Shown in pieces: positions 23,446-27,269 of a stretch of 27,269 bases of DNA. The notes beneath the pieces are model-generated. The model saw nothing but the letters and a program-made list of their open reading frames with translations. It ran no database searches and had not been told where the DNA came from. Numbering within the stretch: the stretch's first letter is position 1; each line of letters begins with the position of its first letter. A program made the translations under genes and the position numbers. The stretch comes from Prevotella sp. (GTDB lineage Bacteria > Bacillota_I > Bacilli_A > ML615J-28 > CAG-313): NCBI GenBank assembly GCA_023665755.1, contig JAMPDF010000003.1:265752-293020 (forward strand). The letters are read 5' to 3'.

Positions 23446-23784
23446 CTAGTTCTTTTCTGCCACTACAACAGTGATGTGGCTAGTTCTTTTTAAGATTCTA
23501 TTACCGCTACCTTTTGCGCGTGCACGCATTCTTTTTAAAGTAGCGCCTTCGTTAACATAAATTTCTTTCACATATAATGTGTTTACATCCATACCATAGT
23601 TATGATCTGCATTTGCGACTGCTGAATTTAATACTTTTAAGATACTTTCAGTAGCAGTACTTTTTGTAGTATGTAAAATACCTACTGCCTCTCCTACTTT
23701 CTTTCCACGAATTAAATCAATTACTAGTCTTGCTTTTCGAGGTGATACTCGAATTGATTTTGCCATTGCTTTTGCTTCTGCCAT
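23446..23784 (-). CDS. rplV: 50S ribosomal protein L22
   Basis: Its long beta-hairpin lines the peptide exit tunnel and can carry macrolide-resistance changes. KSIRVSPRKARLVIDLIRGK near the N-terminus and hairpin tip RMRARAKGSGNRILKRTSH; no tip insertion or deletion seen. 112 residues, normal. Confidence 0.98.
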   Translation of the reverse strand: MAEAKAMAKSIRVSPRKARLVIDLIRGKKVGEAVGILHTTKSTATESILKVLNSAVANADHNYGMDVNTLYVKEIYVNEGATLKRMRARAKGSGNRILKRTSHITVVVAEKN

Positions 23785-23796
23785 TGTCTGCCACCT

Positions 23797-24075
23797 CTAC
23801 TTTCTAGCTGCTTTCTTATCCTTGCCGTGACCACGATAAGTTCTAGTTGGTGCAAATTCACCAAATTTATGACCTACCATATCTTCAGTTACATATACAG
23901 GTAAATGTTCTTTACCATTATATACTGCTACTGTATGTCCAACAAATTCAGGATAAATTGTTGATCTTCTAGACCAAGTTTGAATTACTTTCTTTTGATT
24001 GTTTGCATTTAATGTTTCTACTTTTTTCATTAAATGTTCATCAATAAAAGGACCTTTTTTAAGTGAACGTGCCAT
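23797..24075 (-). CDS. rpsS: 30S ribosomal protein S19
   Basis: Head protein near bridge B1 with S13. MARSLKKGPFIDEHL start and GHKFGEFAPTRTYRGHGKD are diagnostic. 92 residues, normal. Confidence 0.98.
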   Translation of the reverse strand: MARSLKKGPFIDEHLMKKVETLNANNQKKVIQTWSRRSTIYPEFVGHTVAVYNGKEHLPVYVTEDMVGHKFGEFAPTRTYRGHGKDKKAARK

Positions 24076-24090
24076 ATACTTGGTTCCCTC

Positions 24091-24924
24091 CTATTTATCA
24101 TTTCTACGACGAACGATAAGTCCGTTTGATTTATTTTTTGTTTTTCTTGTTTTAAGACCAAGAGCAATCTTACCCCAAGGTGTCATTGGTGCTTTTCTAC
24201 CAACTGGTTGACGACCTTCACCACCTCCATGAGGGTGATCATTAGGGTTCATAACTGAACCACGAACAGTAGGGCGAATACCCATATGACGAGTACGACC
24301 TGCTTTACCTATATTTACAAGTGAGTAATCTACATTTCCCACTGTTCCTATTGTTGCACGACATTCATTTAAAACACGGCGAACCTCACCGCTTCCTAAA
24401 CGAACGAGTACATAGCGATCTTCACGACCTAAGATTTGAGCATTTGCACCAGCAGCTCTAACCAATTGTCCGCCATGTCCTGGATGCAATTCAATATTAT
24501 GAATTGTTGTACCTACAGGAATATTGACGATTGGAAGTGCATTACCAATAGTGATATCTGCATTTGCGCCAGACATAATTTTTTGACCAACCTTAAGATC
24601 TTTTGGAGCTAAAATATAACGTTTTTCACCATCTGCATAGGCAACTAACGCAATATTAGCACTACGATTTGGATCATATTCAATTGTTTTTACCACTGCA
24701 GGGATATTATCTTTATTACGTTTAAAGTCAATAACACGATATTTTCTTTTTTCTGCTCCGCCTTTATGACGAACTGTAATTACACCTTGAGCATTACGTC
24801 CTGCTTTTTTATTTAGAGGAACTAGAAGGCTCTTCTCAGGTTTGTCAGTTGTAATTTCATCATATACTAAAACTGACATGTTACGTCTACCATTGGTGGT
24901 AGGTTTATATTTTCTAATAGCCAT
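24091..24924 (-). CDS. rplB: 50S ribosomal protein L2
   Basis: Primary 23S-binding protein essential for subunit joining and the peptidyl-transferase centre. MAIRKYKPTTNGRRNMSV start and MNPNDHPHGGGEG, which holds the conserved His near the catalytic centre; the C-terminal tail is basic. 277 residues, normal. Confidence 0.98.
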   Translation of the reverse strand: MAIRKYKPTTNGRRNMSVLVYDEITTDKPEKSLLVPLNKKAGRNAQGVITVRHKGGAEKRKYRVIDFKRNKDNIPAVVKTIEYDPNRSANIALVAYADGEKRYILAPKDLKVGQKIMSGANADITIGNALPIVNIPVGTTIHNIELHPGHGGQLVRAAGANAQILGREDRYVLVRLGSGEVRRVLNECRATIGTVGNVDYSLVNIGKAGRTRHMGIRPTVRGSVMNPNDHPHGGGEGRQPVGRKAPMTPWGKIALGLKTRKTKNKSNGLIVRRRNDK

Positions 24925-24942
24925 ATTTTCTTCCTCCTATTA

Positions 24943-25227
24943 CTAAATTTCGAATACATCAATAGTTTGGCCTTTAGCAAGTCTTACAATTGCTTTTTTG
25001 TAAGCAGCTTTATAGCCCTCATATCTTTGTAGTCTTTTAGGTTTTCTATGAACATTTACTGTTCTAATTGCTTCAACTTTTACATTGAAGATTTCTTCAA
25101 TCGCTTTTTTGATTTCAACTTTGTTAGCATCTACTGCAACTTCAAATGTGTATTGTAATTTATCTACTAAACCACTTGATTTTTCAGTGATGATTGGTCT
25201 TTTAATAATATCATAATTTGATTTCAT
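24943..25227 (-). CDS. rplW: 50S ribosomal protein L23
   Basis: Main docking site for trigger factor and SRP at the tunnel exit. IIKRPIITEKSSGLVD near the N-terminus and FNVKVEAIRTVNVHRKPKR in the middle. 94 residues. ATG overlaps the rplD stop by one base (TAATG). Confidence 0.98.
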   Translation of the reverse strand: MKSNYDIIKRPIITEKSSGLVDKLQYTFEVAVDANKVEIKKAIEEIFNVKVEAIRTVNVHRKPKRLQRYEGYKAAYKKAIVRLAKGQTIDVFEI

Positions 25228-25853
25228 TATTGAAGAACCTCCTCAAATTTTTCTACTGCAGCCTTAGTAATTACTAGATTTTTTGCGTTCATCATTTGAT
25301 ATACAGATACATGACTATATTGTTGAACAAGAACATTAGGAATATTTCTTCCTGCAAGTTCTACATTACCATTTGCTTCTGCTAATACTAAAACTACTTT
25401 TTCGTTTTCTAGATTAAATGTTTTTAAAACTTCTACTAATCCTTTAGTTTTGAAAGTTTCTAATGCAATTTGATCTAAAACGACCATTTTTTCTTCACGT
25501 AATTTACTGCTTAATGCACAACGCATTGCAAGTTTAACCACTTTTTTATTGACTTTAATAGCATGAGATCTTGGAGTTGGAGCAAATACAACACCACCAC
25601 CACGCCATTGTGGAGAACGGATTGAACCTTGTCTAGCACGGCCTGTCCCTTTTTGACGCCATGGCTTACGACCACCACCACGAACTTCAGAGCGTGTTTT
25701 TGCTTTTTGAGTACCTTGTCTCATTGCCGCACGTTCTGCAACAATTGTATCAAATATTGCTTGTTGATTATCTTCTACAGCGAATACATTGTTGTTTAAT
25801 TCTAATTCACCAACTTGTGAACCATTTTGATTGTATAATACAACTTTTGGCAT
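25227..25853 (-). CDS. rplD: 50S ribosomal protein L4
   Basis: Exit-tunnel constriction protein and, in E. coli, autogenous repressor of the S10 operon. Extended loop RQKGTGRARQGSIRSPQW and FAPTPRSHAIKVNKKV. 208 residues, normal. If the leader before rpsJ is an L4 target, this is the regulator; that is not shown by the sequence. Confidence 0.98.
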   Translation of the reverse strand: MPKVVLYNQNGSQVGELELNNNVFAVEDNQQAIFDTIVAERAAMRQGTQKAKTRSEVRGGGRKPWRQKGTGRARQGSIRSPQWRGGGVVFAPTPRSHAIKVNKKVVKLAMRCALSSKLREEKMVVLDQIALETFKTKGLVEVLKTFNLENEKVVLVLAEANGNVELAGRNIPNVLVQQYSHVSVYQMMNAKNLVITKAAVEKFEEVLQ

Positions 25854-25868
25854 GATTTAACTCCTTTC

Positions 25869-26528
25869 TTAAGCTAATGCTTCAGGGTTAACTTCTGGTT
25901 TTTTTGCTTTTACCGCATTCATAACAACTACATATGAATTTTTAGCACCAGGAACATTACCCTTGATTAAAATTACATTGTTCTCTGCATCGTATTTTAC
26001 GAATTCAAGATTTTGAACAGTTGATGTTTCACCGCCCATACGACCTGGCATTTTTTTACCTGGTTTAATACGAGCTGGTTGAATAGATCCCATTGAACCT
26101 GTTCCACGATGATATCCTGAACCATGTGACATAGGTCCTCTTGAATAGTTCCAACGTTTGATAACGCCTTGGTACCCTTTTCCTTTTGAAGTACCTGTAA
26201 CGTCAACTAATTCACCTTCAACGAAGATATTTCCTTTAACCTCTTGCCCAACTTCAAACGCTAGCATCTCTTCCCCAGCGATTTCTTTAACGAAGCGCTT
26301 AGGGGCTGTTTGAGCTTTAGCAGCATGTCCTTTTTCAGGTTTTGTAGCTAATCTTTCTTTCTTATCAGCATAACCTAATTGAACCGCTGCATAACCATCA
26401 GTTTCAACAGTCTTTTTTTGTAATACTACGTTCGGAGTTACTTCAATTACTGTAACTGGGATTAAAGCGCCAGATTCAGTAAAAATTTGTGTCATTCCGA
26501 TTTTCTTACCTAAGATTCCTTTGGCCAT
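25869..26528 (-). CDS. rplC: 50S ribosomal protein L3
   Basis: One of the first proteins to bind 23S rRNA; its loop reaches the peptidyl-transferase centre. MAKGILGKKIGMTQIF start, VDVTGTSKGKGYQGVIKRW, and the central loop SHGSGYHRGTGSMG. 219 residues, normal. GGAGGTGTACTC precedes the ATG. Confidence 0.98.
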   Translation of the reverse strand: MAKGILGKKIGMTQIFTESGALIPVTVIEVTPNVVLQKKTVETDGYAAVQLGYADKKERLATKPEKGHAAKAQTAPKRFVKEIAGEEMLAFEVGQEVKGNIFVEGELVDVTGTSKGKGYQGVIKRWNYSRGPMSHGSGYHRGTGSMGSIQPARIKPGKKMPGRMGGETSTVQNLEFVKYDAENNVILIKGNVPGAKNSYVVVMNAVKAKKPEVNPEALA

Positions 26529-26549
26529 GAGTACACCTCCATTTTCTCA

Positions 26550-26858
26550 CTATTTTAAAACGATTTCGACACCAGATGGAAGTTCTAGATGAACTAACGC
26601 ATCCATTGTTTTAGGAGTAATATTTGCAATATCGATTAAACGTTTGTGAGTACGTCTTTCGAATTGTTCACGACTATCTTTATATTTATGTGGTGAACGA
26701 ATAATTGTAAATACTTCCTTTTCTGTAGGTAGTGGAATAGGACCAGAAACTTTTGCTCCAGTTCTCTTACACGCCTCTACAATTTTTTTTGCAGATTCAT
26801 CAAGTAATCTGTGATCATAAGATAATAATCTTATTCTTAATTTTTTTTCTTTTGCCAT
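26550..26858 (-). CDS. rpsJ: 30S ribosomal protein S10 (NusE)
   Basis: Head protein of the small subunit that, as NusE, also joins transcription antitermination complexes. RIRLLSYDHRLLDES at residues ~7-21, loop SPHKYKDSREQFERRTHKR in the middle, and C-terminal LPSGVEIVLK. 102 residues, the usual length. First gene of the operon; AGGAGGAAAAAC before the ATG. Preceded by a structured leader and a strong promoter rather than by tufA. Confidence 0.98.
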   Translation of the reverse strand: MAKEKKLRIRLLSYDHRLLDESAKKIVEACKRTGAKVSGPIPLPTEKEVFTIIRSPHKYKDSREQFERRTHKRLIDIANITPKTMDALVHLELPSGVEIVLK

Positions 26859-26868
26859 GTTTTTCCTC

Positions 26869-26983
26869 CTAGCTTGATTCTATAAGCTACACCGGCTCCA
26901 TCCGAATTCCCTGAATCAACACACTCATGACAACTCTTCCGTGTGTATCAGCAACCTCGCATATCATTGCCTTCTTTTTAGCC
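26869..26983 (-). promoter_or_regulatory. Candidate structured 5' leader of the S10-spc-alpha operon
   Basis: About 125 nt separate the predicted transcript start (near 26983) from rpsJ. On the minus strand the leader has ACACAC / GTGTGT arms (26941-26946 and 26919-26924) closing a 16-nt loop, a small ATTC-AGG-GAAT hairpin next to it, and CGG / CCG around ATGGAG. There is no ORF and no U-run. Ribosomal-protein operons of Bacillota often carry autoregulatory leaders, so an r-protein target (L4 by analogy) is plausible; the assignment is inference. Confidence 0.5.
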
Positions 26984-26989
26984 TTTTAT

Positions 26990-27017
26990 ATTATACGCAT
27001 TTTCCATTTTTTTGCAA
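26990..27017 (-). promoter_or_regulatory. Main promoter of the ribosomal protein operon
   Basis: On the minus strand: -35 TTGCAA (27012-27017), 16-nt spacer ending with TGCG (extended -10), -10 TATAAT (26990-26995). The 90 nt upstream are rich in A-tracts (for example AAAAAAA just before the -35 region), resembling an UP element, fitting for one of the most active promoters in a cell. Confidence 0.8.
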
Positions 27018-27109
27018 ACAAGATGCTTTTTTTGTTTATATTTTCTAACTTCTATTTATTTATTTTTGATATTATCTTTCGATTTTTTCCTATTTTTTGT
27101 AATAAGAGC

Positions 27110-27142
27110 AAAAAAACATAGTTACCCCTTAGGATAACTATG
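27110..27142 (-). terminator. Terminator of the right-edge gene
   Basis: Perfect 8-bp stem CATAGTTA / TAACTATG (27117-27124, 27135-27142), loop of 10 nt, followed on the minus strand by seven Us (27110-27116). It lies 26 nt past the stop of the right-edge gene and insulates the ribosomal promoter. Confidence 0.9.
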
Positions 27143-27168
27143 CTTTGATTTTCCTCTTTAATTTTCAA

Positions 27169-27269
27169 TTATCTTTTCTTTCTAAATATCATCAAGGTTG
27201 TTGTAAGTGTAAGGATACTTATGATGAGTGTCATTGCACTTGCTTTCTTACATCCTTTTAATGGTTCTC
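27169..27269 (-). CDS. C-terminus of a surface/membrane protein with Gly-Cys anchor-like tail (cut by window edge)
   Basis: The only open minus-strand frame entering from the right edge gives 32 residues and stops with TAA at 27169-27171. The order is GCKK, then a hydrophobic segment of about 17 residues (MTLIISILTLTTTLMIF), then RKKR at the very end. This tripartite form (short motif, helix, basic tail) is that of a C-terminal cell-surface sorting or anchoring signal, though no LPXTG is present. The body of the protein is outside the window, so its function is unknown. A strong terminator follows. Confidence 0.6.
   Translation of the reverse strand, partial: EPLKGCKKASAMTLIISILTLTTTLMIFRKKR

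Noticed and set aside
26927..27121. 64-codon plus-strand open frame with many Phe/Ile residues
   Set aside because: It runs against the rpsJ promoter and leader, its composition reflects T-rich DNA, and it has no ribosome site; it is the complement of A-tracts upstream of the promoter.
1..27269. Search by eye for mobile elements, CRISPR repeats, tRNA/rRNA genes, toxin-antitoxin pairs or phage genes
   Set aside because: None seen; gene spacing is tight and the content is core housekeeping.

Overview
This is a chromosomal window from an AT-rich, low-GC Gram-positive bacterium (Bacillota). The evidence is the unbroken S10-spc-alpha ribosomal operon with a four-cysteine (type Z) S14, a Cys-type L36, secY-adk-map-infA embedded in it, and a nearby tmk-holB-ricT-trmN6-rsmI cluster. 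The AT content, the small gene set and the overall feel suggest the Erysipelotrichia/Coprobacillaceae side of the phylum, but that narrower placement is inference. Almost everything is encoded on the minus strand, so the regions below are described in transcription order from right to left.

Right edge (27269-26859): the C-terminus of a minus-strand surface or membrane protein with a Gly-Cys / hydrophobic helix / basic tail ending, its terminator, then a strong promoter with an A-tract upstream region and a structured leader of about 125 nt in front of rpsJ.

26858-12337: thirty consecutive genes, rpsJ to rplQ (S10, L3, L4, L23, L2, S19, L22, S3, L16, L29, S17, L14, L24, L5, S14Z, S8, L6, L18, S5, L30, L15, SecY, Adk, Map, IF1, L36, S13, S11, RpoA, L17). 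Gaps are 0-66 nt, several junctions are TAATG overlaps, and an intrinsic terminator closes the series. I saw no convincing internal promoter or terminator, so it can be read as one very long operon building the ribosome, the SecY channel and the RNA polymerase alpha subunit.

12266-8042: a site-2-protease-like (M50) gene with its own promoter and terminator, then the ecfA1-ecfA2-ecfT vitamin/metal ECF transporter module and truA. rplM-rpsI, which follow truA in Bacillus subtilis, are not here.

8016-6135: a Mn2+-type yybP-ykoY riboswitch with a visible terminator and a possible antiterminator, controlling mntP (manganese efflux) and a CaCA-family cation exchanger in one transcript. Then a PlsC-like acyltransferase with a zinc ribbon, a divergent 59-residue orphan small protein, and a shared bidirectional terminator.

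4494-104: the tmk-holB-ricT-trmN6-rsmI operon with its own promoter and terminator. The left edge carries the last 31 codons of an unidentified plus-strand gene.

No tRNA or rRNA gene, CRISPR array, insertion sequence or phage gene was seen. Most of the window is core housekeeping; the more unusual parts are the manganese riboswitch operon, the lineage-specific insertions in RpoA, EcfT and RicT, the small orphan protein, and the leader of the ribosomal operon.
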